Both the position numbers and the translations under genes were made by a program. Below, piece by piece: positions 9,169 through 18,157 of a stretch of 64,000 nucleotides of DNA (its first letter is position 1; each line of letters opens with the position of its first letter). The notes beneath the pieces are model-generated. The model was not told the origin of the DNA, made no database searches, and saw only the letters and a list, made by a program, of their open reading frames with translations. Source of the stretch: Glaciihabitans sp. dw_435 (lineage in GTDB: Bacteria; Actinomycetota; Actinomycetes; Actinomycetales; Microbacteriaceae); contig NZ_JAAVUZ010000013.1 of NCBI RefSeq assembly GCF_018449675.1, forward strand, positions 1 through 64,000, read 5' to 3'.

Positions 9169-10171
9169 ATGAAGAAATTGATCAACGACCCCAAAAACGT
9201 CGTCGACGAATCGGCGGCCGGTTTCGCCGCAGCGCACGAGGACATTTTGCGCGTCGAGGTCGACCCGCTGTACATCGTGCGGAAGGACGCTCCCGTCCAG
9301 GGAAAGGTGGCGTTGGTCAGCGGCGGCGGTAGTGGCCACGAGCCGCTGCACGGTGGCTTCGTCGGCTACGGGATGTTGGACGCCGCGGTGCCCGGACCCG
9401 GTGTTCACCTCGCCCACGCCCGATCCGATTCTCGCCGCCACGATTGCTGTCGACTCCGGAGCCGGCGTGCTGCACATCGTGAAGAACTACACGGGCGACG
9501 TGCTCAACTTCGAGACCGCCGCCGAGCTCGCGGAGGCGGAGGGGATTCAGGTGCGCAGCGTTGTCACCGACGACGACGTCGCGGTGAAGGACTCCCTCTA
9601 TACAGCGGGACGGCGCGGGGTTGCCGGGACCGTGCTCGTCGAGAAGATCGCGGGGGCATCCGCGCAGCGCGGCGATGACCTCGAGACCGTCGCGGCCATC
9701 GCCACGCGCGTGAACTCACAGGTGCGCTCCATGGGGGTCGCGCTGACTCCCTGCGTCGTTCCCCACGCCGGTGAGCCGAGCTTCACGCTGGCCGAGGACG
9801 AGATCGAGATCGGCATTGGTATCCACGGAGAGCCTGGACGCGAGCGCATCCTGCTCGAGCCGGCCGACCAGATCGTCGACCGCTTGCTCACGCCGATCCT
9901 CGACGACCTTCCCTTCGCCAGTGGCGACCGTGTACTCCTCTTTGTTAACGGGATGGGCGGAACCCCTCTGGTGGAGTTGTACATCGTGTTCCGGCACGCG
10001 GCGGAGGTTCTCAAGGCCGCCGGCATCGATGTCACCCGTTCCCTCGTCGGAAACTTCGTGACGAGCCTCGAGATGCAGGGTGCGTCCATCAGCGTTCTCA
10101 AGCTCGACGACGAAATGGTTGAACTATGGGATGCCCCGGTGCAGACTGCCGCCCTGCGATGGGGACGGTAA
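9169..10171 (+). pseudogene. dhaK: dihydroxyacetone kinase subunit DhaK, frameshifted in this sequence
   Basis: DhaK binds dihydroxyacetone covalently and passes the phosphate from DhaL to it. The N-terminal part ([15 protein letters not shown], then [20 protein letters not shown]) is read from the ATG at 9169. The rest, from about VFTSPTPD through the substrate-histidine motif GIGIHGEPG to the C-terminus, is read one frame over, from about 9400 to 10171. One extra C in the ccc at 9397-9399 explains it: removing one C restores the expected [13 protein letters not shown]. Restored length is about 333 residues, normal for the family, with no other defect. A sequencing error, a recent mutation or a programmed shift are all possible; the intact dhaL and dhaM downstream favour an error or a very recent event. 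Confidence 0.9.
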
Positions 10172-10175
10172 GCAG

Positions 10176-10817
10176 ATGAGTCTCGGTATCGACTGGGCGC
10201 GCGCGTGGATTCTGCGCAGCGCGGACGTGATCGCGGAGAACAGGACGACCCTGACCACCCTCGACCGCGAGATCGGCGACGGCGACCACGGCGAGAACAT
10301 GGACAGGGGATTTGCTGCAGTACGAGCAAAGGTCGACGGCCTCGCCGACGACGCGGTTCCGGGAGACGCCCTGAAGATTGTCGCGACCACCCTGATCTCG
10401 ACGGTGGGAGGCGCGGCCGGCCCCCTCTATGGAACCGCGTACCTCAAGGCAGCGGGCGCTGTGGCGGGTCAGACGGAGCTCGACGGAGCGGCGCTCGTGT
10501 CGCTGCTGACGGCGGCCAGGGACGGCATCGTGCTGCGGGGCAAGGCAGAGGTCGGCGACAAGACGATGATCGACGCATGGACGCCCGCCGTCGATGCGGC
10601 GGCCGCAGCGCTGGCCGAGGGGAGGAGCGAGCCGGAAATTCTTGCCGCCGCTGCCGAAGGCGCCGCCCGCGGATCCGAGTCGACCGACGCTTTGGTGGCG
10701 CACAAGGGTCGGGCCAGTTACCTGGGCGAACGCGCCGTCGGGCATCGCGACCCCGGATCGGTATCCACGGTACTGCTGCTCCAGGCCGCCGCCGATGTCG
10801 CGGCGGACGCCTCGTGA
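10176..10817 (+). CDS. dhaL: dihydroxyacetone kinase subunit DhaL
   Basis: DhaL is the ADP/ATP-holding subunit of PTS-type dihydroxyacetone kinase. It is rephosphorylated by DhaM and phosphorylates the substrate on DhaK. The metal/nucleotide loop DREIGDGDHGENMDRGF is intact with its three Asp residues. The frame is open further upstream, but the ATG at 10176 starts directly before the family N-terminus and four bases after the dhaK stop. The protein has 213 residues, the usual size. Its TGA overlaps the dhaM GTG. Confidence 0.95.
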   Translation: MSLGIDWARAWILRSADVIAENRTTLTTLDREIGDGDHGENMDRGFAAVRAKVDGLADDAVPGDALKIVATTLISTVGGAAGPLYGTAYLKAAGAVAGQTELDGAALVSLLTAARDGIVLRGKAEVGDKTMIDAWTPAVDAAAAALAEGRSEPEILAAAAEGAARGSESTDALVAHKGRASYLGERAVGHRDPGSVSTVLLLQAAADVAADAS

Positions 10818-11554
10818 CCGTCGGGCTCGTTATCGTCTCGCACAGTCCCAAGATCGCCGAGGGCATCGTTGACCTCGCGTCCCAGATGGCACCGCACGTC
10901 ACGATTGTGGCAGCGGGAGGAATGGATGACGCGGGCCTCGGCACCAGTTTCGACAAGATTTCGGCGGCCATCGTCACCGCCGACGACGGTGACGGTGTCG
11001 TCGTGCTGTGTGACCTCGGTTCCGCGATCCTCACCGCGGAGACGGCACTCGACTTTCTGGATGACGACGTGAAATCACGCGTTGTCATCGCCGATGCTCC
11101 GATCGTGGAGGGCTCGGTCGCGGCCGCCGTCGCCGCGGAGACCTCGGGCACGCTCGATGACGTCGTTGCCGCCGCACGCACGGCGTCCGGCTCCGCGGAG
11201 GAGATGGCGACGTCTCCAGCGGAGGCGGAAGGGACGGGCCAGCCGGGTCACGACGGTCCCGGGGCCGCGTCTTTGGCGACGCCCGAGCCCGCTGCCGAGA
11301 TACCGCTGTCGGGAACGGCGGTGCTGCGCAATCCCGAGGGACTGCACGCCCGGCCGGCAGCCGAATTCGTGCGCCTCGCGAGCACGTTCGACGCGAGGGT
11401 CGTGATCAACGGCGTCGACGCGAAGAGCCTGCTGCGCATCATGTCGCTGGGACTCGGTTCCGGGGCGACCGTGGAGGTCACCGCGACGGGGCCTCAGGCG
11501 AGCGAGGCGGTGTCCGCGCTCACAGCGCTGGTCAACTCCGGATTCGGCGAATAG
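10814..11554 (+). CDS. dhaM: phosphoryl donor subunit DhaM with EIIA and HPr domains
   Basis: DhaM carries phosphate from the PTS to DhaL. Residues 1-125 are the mannose-type EIIA domain with phospho-histidine His10 in VIVSHSPKIAEG. A variable Ala/Glu/Pro-rich linker (about 125-165) joins it to an HPr domain with phospho-histidine His178 in NPEGLHARPA. The enzyme-I-like domain of the E. coli form is absent, so free enzyme I would charge the fused HPr. The GTG start overlaps the dhaL stop (GTGA). The last 61 bases overlap the 3' end of the convergent tetR gene. Confidence 0.93.
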   Translation: MTVGLVIVSHSPKIAEGIVDLASQMAPHVTIVAAGGMDDAGLGTSFDKISAAIVTADDGDGVVVLCDLGSAILTAETALDFLDDDVKSRVVIADAPIVEGSVAAAVAAETSGTLDDVVAAARTASGSAEEMATSPAEAEGTGQPGHDGPGAASLATPEPAAEIPLSGTAVLRNPEGLHARPAAEFVRLASTFDARVVINGVDAKSLLRIMSLGLGSGATVEVTATGPQASEAVSALTALVNSGFGE

Positions 11555-12195
11555 ACACCAATCCGGGCGATCGACTCCCGCGCGACGGTGACGGCGCGGC
11601 GCTCCAGCTGGTCCGCCGGGACGTCCGCGTCGTCGGTCGCCCACTCGTGGATGACCGCGCGCACTGCCCCGCCGCACATGCCGAGCACGGCCTTCGCGGA
11701 CGCCGTCAGGTCCCGGTCGGTCTGGGCGGCGAACGACCGCTCTCGCTTCAGCACCGCGCGGGTTGCCGCGGTCAGGTCGTGGTGCATCCGTGACATCTGC
11801 ACCATCTGGCGTCCCACGAGTTCGGGATACCGGCGGATGATTTCCATCCGGCCCGACCGCACGACCGAGGTGGTGATGGTGGAACCCAGCACCTCCATAA
11901 GCAACCGCACGGTCTGAGCGATGGGGTCGGGCGCGGGGTGGTCGTCGTCCGCGTGAGCACTCCACTCCGGGGCATCCGCAATCTGCATGTCGTGCAGCCC
12001 GAGGATCGCGTCTTCCTTGCTCTCGAAGTAGTTGAAGAAGGTGCGGGGCGACACGTCGGCGCGATCGCTGATCGCGTTGATGGTGGCACGGTCGAGCCCG
12101 TCCCGCAGCACGAGCTCCACGGCGGCCATCTGCAGGCGCTGGCGCGTCTGCACGCGCAGGCGTTCCCGGCGGGAGATCGTGGGCGCCTCGTTCAT
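11494..12195 (-). CDS. TetR-family transcriptional regulator
   Basis: The N-terminal helix-turn-helix (residues about 12-60) has a family-like core with ISDRADVSPRTFFNYFESKE. The ligand domain that follows is variable, as expected. I chose the ATG at 12195 (MNEAPTISRRE) over a GTG at 12252. The longer form would add 19 residues with no family match and would place a clear palindrome inside the gene. GAGGGG stands directly before the chosen ATG. The gene converges on dhaM and overlaps it by 61 bp. Its target is unknown; autoregulation through the palindrome at 12231-12244 is likely. Confidence 0.9.
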   Translation of the reverse strand: MNEAPTISRRERLRVQTRQRLQMAAVELVLRDGLDRATINAISDRADVSPRTFFNYFESKEDAILGLHDMQIADAPEWSAHADDDHPAPDPIAQTVRLLMEVLGSTITTSVVRSGRMEIIRRYPELVGRQMVQMSRMHHDLTAATRAVLKRERSFAAQTDRDLTASAKAVLGMCGGAVRAVIHEWATDDADVPADQLERRAVTVARESIARIGVYSPNPELTSAVSADTASLA

Positions 12196-12230
12196 CCCCT
12201 CACTCTGGCGCGGCCGCACTCGGTTCGCAA

Positions 12231-12244
12231 GTGCAAACTTGCAC
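12231..12244. promoter_or_regulatory. operator-like palindrome GTGCAA-AC-TTGCAC
   Basis: This perfect 6-bp inverted repeat with a 2-base centre lies 36 bases upstream of the chosen tetR start, between tetR and the upstream LuxR-type gene. Position and symmetry fit an autoregulatory TetR operator. I did not find the same sequence in front of glpF or dhaK. Confidence 0.55.
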
Positions 12245-12276
12245 GACTGCACCGAGCGCTGGGTGACGTGGGTGAC

Positions 12277-15042
12277 CTACTGCTTGTCGATCTGCAGGAT
12301 GACTCCCAGATCCCGTCGCGATGGAGCACCCAGCTTCAGCCGCGCCTGGTACAGGTGGGATTCGACAGTGCGCACGGAGAGGTATAGCGCCCGGGCGATG
12401 TCCCGGTTGCTGAGACCCCGCGCCGCGAGCTGCGCGATCTCGTTTTCACGACCGGTCAGGCGGTTGGCGGCGCTCGACGCGGGATCGGGCGTCGCTGCCA
12501 GGTGACCGCTGCGCCGGGCATCGCCATAGTGTTCGGCGTGCAGTTTGCTGGCGGCGGCGGCGGCGCGGTTGCCGCTGTGGGAGTGCAACGACGCTGCATC
12601 CTCGCTGGTGGCGCAGGCCTGCCCAAAGGCGCCGATGCTCGCAAACCGGGAAGCCACGTCGTCGAGCTTGGCGGCGTCCTGGTTCGTCAACGCGCGCACA
12701 CGCTCGGCCACAAAGTCGAGATATGGGCTGTCTGTCTGGGCAGCGGATGTCTCGAGCGCATCGACCACGGCCGCGGCGGGTTCCCCCAGCTCGAACATCT
12801 CGTACAGGCGCTGCACGTGCATGACGGGCCCATCGGCGTCGGCTGCGGCGGCGACCGGAGTGAGATCGGCCTGCGCGACACGGCCCGACAACAGCGCGAT
12901 TTCATTCTCAGTCCGCTGCACCAGTCTGGCGAACATGTCCCCTGCTCCGCGATTGATGCCGGTCGTCTGGGCCTGGTTCAGTTTGCGCATCGCGTTGTCG
13001 AAGGAGCCACCGTGAGCGAGCGCGCCGGCGTGCATGACCTGTGCCCACGGCAACCACGCGCCCGGATCCGACCGTTGGAAGCGCGCTTCGGCCTTGCTGA
13101 GTTCCGCGGCTTCCATCGCGTAGTCGCCGCGGAAGTTGGCGATCAGGCTCGCGACGACGCTCAGCAGGCCGAGGCTCGCGTAGTCCTGGGCCTGTACCGC
13201 CTGGTTGATTCGGTGGCCGGCCTCCGTCGCGGTGACGTCCATGTCGACGCCCCGAACCTGCCGGATGATGGACAGCCCGACGAACGACTCCAGCTCGGAG
13301 GTATCGTCCATGTCCTGCTCCACCACCCGCACGCGCGTCGGTGACGCCAGCAGGGCGAGCGATGCCTTCACGCGGGCCATGCCCTTTTCGGTCTCGCCGC
13401 GTCCCGCCAGCTCGATTCCCGTATGCATGGCCGCGCGTCCCCGGATTCCGTCGTCGAACTCGACGTTCGCGGTGATGGCCTCCGAGAGGGCGAGAACGTT
13501 GTCGCGGCACGAGGAGCGGTTGATGCGCAGCAGGTCGACGTAGTCAGCCTCGCCCTCGAGCAGCGTGTTGCCGGGAATCCAGGTGCGAACCCGGTCGGCA
13601 AGGTCCGCGAGTGCCGCGGCATTGTTGCGCATGGGGAGTGCGACGCCGGTCCAGCAGCGCACGAGCAGGATGCCGTCGGTGGCGGTGCTGATGTGGGACT
13701 CCCATTCGCGGAGCACCTGCAGCGCGTCATCCATTCGACCGAGCGCCGTCAGGGTCCGTGCCAGCTCCGTCGCGCTCGAGACAGTGGGGGAGACCTCGTG
13801 GGCACGGCGGGCGAAGTCGTGGGCCATATCGAAGACGTACCGTTCGCGGCAGCGTCGGGAGGCGGACACGAACACCGACGACATCCCCTCCGCGGTGACA
13901 TCTGCCTCGATCGAGGGAATGGTGCCCGTGCACGCCCAGCACTCTGCCACCACGACTGCCTCGTTGGCGGTGAGCGCGCGGTCGGTGCCTGACTCGTCCC
14001 AGAGGATCCGACCGAGACGGACGGTGGCATCCCGGAGATCTGCGGGTTCGCTCATGGCGGCCGCTGCCGAGGCGAAGAGACTGTGGGAGCTCACCAGGTC
14101 GTCGGAGGTGCGGCGCAGGAACCCCCGGCCGAGCAGGCTGCGCACTTCGTTCGGGGAGAAGATGGCAAGACTGCGCGGGTACGGCAGCGCACCAACCTTG
14201 CCCATCACCGCAAGTCCGTGCAGCTCCGAGGGGGAGAGGGAGCGCAGCTGATGACTGAGCAGGTCGGCAATGCGTCCGGTGACCGGGTTATTGCCGGACG
14301 ACAGGACGTCGTGATCCTCGAGCACGAGCCGGTTGCGCAGCGCCTCGGCGGTGAGCTCACGCACGAGCAGAGGGGAGCCGCCGCTGTGCTCGAAGATGGT
14401 CGCGCGGGTCACCGCGTCAAAGACCTGGCCGGGCGCGAAGGCCACGATGAGCTTGTCGGTGTCGTCCATGGTGAGTGGCTCAAGGTCGACGCGCTCGGCG
14501 CGTCCCTCGATCCAGAGACCATTGATAAGGCGGATGCTCTCGGGGTCGAAGTCCTGCGGGTTGATGGAGTTGACGGGTGCGCTGGTGAGAAACAGCGACA
14601 GCGCGCCGTCTGCCGACAACCGGGTCAGCCACTCCGCGGTCTGCGGGTCGAGAAACTGGGCGTCGTCGACCTGTACGACAGGCGTCACCGATGCGAAGCG
14701 GGCCGCGAGGTAATCCAATAGCACGGAGGGGCGCGCGTGAGTGATGGTTCCGATAGCGGCGTTGAGTACGGGGTCGGAGCTGTTTCCGAGCGCTCCGAGA
14801 GCCGTGGCCCGGGCAGACGCGGTTCCGCGGAGCCGCAGCGGTTCAGAGCCATCCGCCCGCAAATATCCGGTGACCGCGTCGGCAAGGTGACTCTTGCCCG
14901 ACCCCAGCGCGCCAAACACGACGACGCTGCGTCCTTCCATCAGCATGCGCGCGATGGTCTTCGGATGCTTTCCGCGACCGATAACGGACAATCCCTCTTC
15001 CGCGCTAAGTTCGCGGGCCCCCTGGACTGCTGAAACACTCAT
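12277..15042 (-). CDS. large ATP-binding LuxR-family regulator
   Basis: This 921-residue protein has the plan of LAL-type (MalT-like) regulators. An N-terminal AAA+/STAND ATPase holds a Walker A loop GALGSGKS (44-51) and a Walker B strand VVQVDDAQF (about 122-130). A long helical middle with repeat-like segments follows. The C-terminal LuxR helix-turn-helix (about 855-921) contains LTGRENEIAQLAARGLSNRD and SVRTVESHLYQARLKLG. Such proteins sense an inducer and activate transcription in an ATP-dependent way; the ligand is unknown. GGAG lies six bases before the ATG, which supports the start. It is divergent from the 2-hydroxyacid dehydrogenase gene, a possible target. Confidence 0.92.
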   Translation of the reverse strand: MSVSAVQGARELSAEEGLSVIGRGKHPKTIARMLMEGRSVVVFGALGSGKSHLADAVTGYLRADGSEPLRLRGTASARATALGALGNSSDPVLNAAIGTITHARPSVLLDYLAARFASVTPVVQVDDAQFLDPQTAEWLTRLSADGALSLFLTSAPVNSINPQDFDPESIRLINGLWIEGRAERVDLEPLTMDDTDKLIVAFAPGQVFDAVTRATIFEHSGGSPLLVRELTAEALRNRLVLEDHDVLSSGNNPVTGRIADLLSHQLRSLSPSELHGLAVMGKVGALPYPRSLAIFSPNEVRSLLGRGFLRRTSDDLVSSHSLFASAAAAMSEPADLRDATVRLGRILWDESGTDRALTANEAVVVAECWACTGTIPSIEADVTAEGMSSVFVSASRRCRERYVFDMAHDFARRAHEVSPTVSSATELARTLTALGRMDDALQVLREWESHISTATDGILLVRCWTGVALPMRNNAAALADLADRVRTWIPGNTLLEGEADYVDLLRINRSSCRDNVLALSEAITANVEFDDGIRGRAAMHTGIELAGRGETEKGMARVKASLALLASPTRVRVVEQDMDDTSELESFVGLSIIRQVRGVDMDVTATEAGHRINQAVQAQDYASLGLLSVVASLIANFRGDYAMEAAELSKAEARFQRSDPGAWLPWAQVMHAGALAHGGSFDNAMRKLNQAQTTGINRGAGDMFARLVQRTENEIALLSGRVAQADLTPVAAAADADGPVMHVQRLYEMFELGEPAAAVVDALETSAAQTDSPYLDFVAERVRALTNQDAAKLDDVASRFASIGAFGQACATSEDAASLHSHSGNRAAAAASKLHAEHYGDARRSGHLAATPDPASSAANRLTGRENEIAQLAARGLSNRDIARALYLSVRTVESHLYQARLKLGAPSRRDLGVILQIDKQ

Positions 15043-15291
15043 GATCGCTCCTTACGCCGCCGGTGGTACAGCTCTGCAAACATCCCCCGAATAGGCATCC
15101 ACAGTCACACCTTGCACCCCAGCGCATGCGACTCACAGTAATCCCTAATGGTCGTCCCGAGCAGTAATGCACTCTACTGGGAAAAGATTCGGCGGGAATC
15201 TAAGTAGTCAATCCCTTGATTAGTTTCGTAGCAAGAGTAAAAGGCGGACTGTCAGGGACGGTGCCGTCCGCAGCGGGGATAGGGTCGAAGA

Positions 15292-16245
15292 GTGACCGAT
15301 CCGACGTTGACAGTGTCCCTCCCCACCCGTGCCCTCCGGACCGCAGTGGGGGAGGTTCCCCCGGGCGTGCAAATCGTCGACTGGGACATGGCCAGCGCGC
15401 CACCCGTCGCCGACATCGATCTCGTTGTCGCCCCGTACATGAACACCGGCGCGAGCGTGCTTGGGCGGTTGACGGGGCTGCCCGTGCGTCTTGTGCAGAG
15501 CCAGTCGATCGGATACGACGGAGTGGCAGATTACCTGCCTGAGCACCTAGTGTTTGCCAATGCCAATGCCAATGCCAATGCCAATGCCAGTTCCGTGCAC
15601 GAGCCGTCGACCGCCGAGCTGACCGTCGCCCTCATCCTCGCCTCACAGCGGGGCATCCCGGACTTCGTCCGCGCCGCCGCCGAGGGACGCTGGGCGCCGG
15701 CAATCCATCCCAGCCTCGCCGACCGCACCGTGCTCATCATCGGATACGGCGGAGTGGGCCGGGCAATCGAGTCACGTCTGTTGGCGTTCGAGACCACGAT
15801 TGTGCGGGTGGCGTCCACGGCGCGCACCGACGAACACGGACAGATACACGGAGTCTCCGAGATCGCGGGGCTGTTGCCCTCGGCGGACATCGTTGTGCTC
15901 GCCGTTCCCCTGAGCGATACGACGACGGGAATGGTGGATGACCCGTTCCTCTCCCTCATGCGCGACGGGAGCCTGCTCGTCAACATCGCCCGCGGTCCCG
16001 TCGTGGATACGGATTCCCTGCTGAAACACGTCAGTACCGGGCGTCTGCGTGCGGCGCTGGACGTCACCGAGCCGGAACCACTGCCCCAGGGGCATCCGCT
16101 CTTCGCCCTGCCCAACGTCCTGATCTCGCCGCACGTCGGCGGCGCAACCTCGGCCATGATGCCGAGGATGGCGCGGCTGGTGCACACCCAGATCGACCGG
16201 ATGCTGCGCGGCGAGGAGCCGCTCAACGTGGTGCTGCGCACCTGA
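15292..16245 (+). CDS. D-isomer-specific 2-hydroxyacid dehydrogenase
   Basis: An NAD(P)-dependent oxidoreductase of the D-2-hydroxyacid dehydrogenase family with 317 residues. The dinucleotide loop is IIGYGGVGRAIESR, followed by the catalytic Arg region LLVNIARGPVVDTDSLL, the Glu in DVTEPEPLPQGHPLF and the His in ISPHVGGAT. The substrate is not evident. An odd run of five Ala-Asn pairs (about residues 89-98) comes from a hexanucleotide repeat just before the helix that leads into the NAD domain. The frame stays open. The start is a GTG; an alternative was not obvious. The divergent neighbour is the LuxR-type regulator. Confidence 0.9.
   Translation: MTDPTLTVSLPTRALRTAVGEVPPGVQIVDWDMASAPPVADIDLVVAPYMNTGASVLGRLTGLPVRLVQSQSIGYDGVADYLPEHLVFANANANANANASSVHEPSTAELTVALILASQRGIPDFVRAAAEGRWAPAIHPSLADRTVLIIGYGGVGRAIESRLLAFETTIVRVASTARTDEHGQIHGVSEIAGLLPSADIVVLAVPLSDTTTGMVDDPFLSLMRDGSLLVNIARGPVVDTDSLLKHVSTGRLRAALDVTEPEPLPQGHPLFALPNVLISPHVGGATSAMMPRMARLVHTQIDRMLRGEEPLNVVLRT
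15555..15590 (+). repeat. in-frame TGCCAA hexanucleotide repeat, 5 exact units plus a variant
   Basis: Five exact TGCCAA units (15555-15584) are followed by TGCCAG (15585-15590). In frame they encode (Ala-Asn)5-Ala-Ser. Because the unit is six bases, gain or loss of copies changes the protein length by two residues without breaking the frame. Confidence 0.95.
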
Positions 16246-16255
16246 CGGCCATGGG

Positions 16256-16693
16256 TCAGCGCGGCAGGGTCGCCTCGGTGGCCACCCACGCGAGCATCGC
16301 GCACTTGACCCGCATCACGAACTTCGAGACGCCGTGGAAGGCAATCGCGTCCCCGAGCACCTCCTCGTCGGGTTCGCCCGCGCCGCGCGAGCGCAGCATT
16401 TCACGGAACGTGTCGATGGTCGAACGCAGTTCGGTGACGGTCATGCCGGGCGCGAGTTCCGCCAGCACGGAGGCCGACGCCATGGAGATGCTGCAGCCGT
16501 TTCCCTGCCAGCCGAGGGCGGCGATGCGGTCGGATCCGGGTTCGAAGGCGATCTGCACCGTCACCTCGTCGCCGCAGGTGGGGTTGCGCTCGTAGTGCGA
16601 GCCATCGAAGTGCTCGAGCACCCCGTCGCCGACCCGGCGCTTGGCGTGGTCGAGGATGAGCTCCTGGTAGAGACCGGCGAGAGGATCGGACAT
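16256..16693 (-). CDS. sufU: SufU iron-sulfur cluster assembly protein
   Basis: This 145-residue SufU/NifU-N-type protein has the three conserved cysteines: Cys40 in NPTCGD (with Asp42), Cys67 in GNGCSIS and Cys131 in VKCAMLAW. In Gram-positives SufU is a zinc-dependent sulfur acceptor for SufS. Its start overlaps the sufS stop by one base (TGATG), so the two are translated together. The rest of the suf operon (sufB, sufC, sufD) is not in the window. Confidence 0.95.
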   Translation of the reverse strand: MSDPLAGLYQELILDHAKRRVGDGVLEHFDGSHYERNPTCGDEVTVQIAFEPGSDRIAALGWQGNGCSISMASASVLAELAPGMTVTELRSTIDTFREMLRSRGAGEPDEEVLGDAIAFHGVSKFVMRVKCAMLAWVATEATLPR

Positions 16694-17988
16694 CAGGCCA
16701 CCCCGAAGTAGCCGCGAACCTCGGGAAGCGATTCGAGCAGGCGATCGACCTCGCCGTCCGTCGTATAGAGATAGGCGCTCGCGCGGGTGGTCGCGGTGAG
16801 TCCGAGGCGACGGTGCAGCGGCTGAGCACAGTGGTGCCCGACCCGCACGGCGATGCCGCGCACGTCGAGATACTGCCCAACGTCGTGCGCGTGAACGCCG
16901 GCGACATCGAAGCTGGCGAGGCCGGATCGGCGGATGTCGGCTGCCGGGCCGACAACCCGGACGCCGTCGATCGCCGACAACTCCCGCACAAGACGCTCGG
17001 CGATCTGCTCCTCGTGCTGCTGGATGCGGGTCATCCCGACCCCCTCCAGGTAGCGGATCGCGGCGGCAAGGGCGATGGCCTGCGACACCGGCTGGGTGCC
17101 CGCCTCGAATCGCTGCGGTGCCGGCATGTAGTCGGCCGCCTCCATCGTGACGGTGGTGATCATGGAGCCACCCGTGCGGAACGGGGGGAGGGCGTTAAGG
17201 AGTTCTTCGCGTCCGTACAACACACCGATGCCGGTCGGACCCAGCATCTTGTGTCCGGAGAAGACGGCGAAGTCGACGTCCATGGCGGCGAAGTCGAGGG
17301 GACGGTGCGGCGCGGACTGGCACGCGTCCAGCACCACGAGGGCGCCGACTCCCCGCGCGAGGGCGACGAGCTCGGTGACCGGCGCAACGTATCCGGTGAC
17401 ATTGGAGACGTGGGCGAAGGCGAGAACGCGCGTGCGCTCGGAGATGAGGGACGCCGCGTCATCCGCTGTGAAAATTCCGTCGTCGTTGACGGGGATGTAG
17501 CGAAGCGTCGCACCCGTGCGGGCCGCGAGCTCCTGCCAGGGAATGAGATTGGCGTGGTGCTCGGCTTCGGTGACAAGAATCTCGTCACCCACGCCGAGGG
17601 CAAACCGTCGTGCAGCATCGCCGCCGCGGCCGAGGCTCGCATTGCCCATCGAGTACGCCAGCAGATTGAGTCCATCGGTGGCGTTGGACGTCCACACGAT
17701 CTCGGATGCGCGGGCGCCGACGAACCGGGCCACGGTCTCGCGGGCGTCTTCGAACGCCTCGGTGGCGAGCCCGGCAAGGGTGTGGGCGCCACGGTGCACC
17801 GCGGAGTTGTCGTGCTCGAGGAAGTAGCGCTCGGCGTCGAGCACCGAGGCGGGGCGCTGCGCGGTGGCGCCCGAGTCGAGATAGGCGAGGGGATAGCCGT
17901 TGACCTCCTGGGAGAGGGCGGGGAAATCGGCGCGGATGGCGTCGATCTCACCGGCGGTCAGGGGCGCGAGACTCAGCTCGGACTGCAT
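16693..17988 (-). CDS. sufS: cysteine desulfurase SufS
   Basis: A class V aminotransferase-fold enzyme that takes sulfur from cysteine for Fe-S cluster assembly. The PLP lysine is Lys247 in SGHKMLGPTG, and the persulfide cysteine is Cys387 in RVGHHCAQPLHRR, as in group II (SufS/CsdA) enzymes. The 431-residue length is normal. AAAGGA six bases before the ATG supports the start. It forms a two-gene operon with sufU. Confidence 0.96.
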   Translation of the reverse strand: MQSELSLAPLTAGEIDAIRADFPALSQEVNGYPLAYLDSGATAQRPASVLDAERYFLEHDNSAVHRGAHTLAGLATEAFEDARETVARFVGARASEIVWTSNATDGLNLLAYSMGNASLGRGGDAARRFALGVGDEILVTEAEHHANLIPWQELAARTGATLRYIPVNDDGIFTADDAASLISERTRVLAFAHVSNVTGYVAPVTELVALARGVGALVVLDACQSAPHRPLDFAAMDVDFAVFSGHKMLGPTGIGVLYGREELLNALPPFRTGGSMITTVTMEAADYMPAPQRFEAGTQPVSQAIALAAAIRYLEGVGMTRIQQHEEQIAERLVRELSAIDGVRVVGPAADIRRSGLASFDVAGVHAHDVGQYLDVRGIAVRVGHHCAQPLHRRLGLTATTRASAYLYTTDGEVDRLLESLPEVRGYFGVA

Positions 17989-18157
17989 GGTGGTCCTTTC
18001 ACGGCCCGCAGCCGGCCGCGAGGCGCGTGAATCACGGGCGCGCGGCGGGAGCGGGAGTCGGCGTCGATGCGCCTGACCCCCACGGTAGTCGATCCCTGCG
18101 CTCCATGCCGGGGTGTGTCAGCGTGACCGCCTCGTTCCGGGCTGTCGCACCCCGGGC

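Noticed and set aside
8865-9275. N-terminal extension of the aquaporin frame.
   Set aside because: It is hydrophilic and unlike any aquaporin, runs across the regulatory repeats and into dhaK, and a good GTG with ribosome site exists at 8864.
15208-15219. TCAA-tccc-TTGA inverted repeat upstream of the 2-hydroxyacid dehydrogenase.
   Set aside because: Only four bases per arm; expected by chance.
18137-18155. CCGGG/CCCGG hairpin as terminator of the permease gene.
   Set aside because: Stem of five bases with a 9-base loop and no T-run is too weak to list as a feature; mentioned under the permease only.
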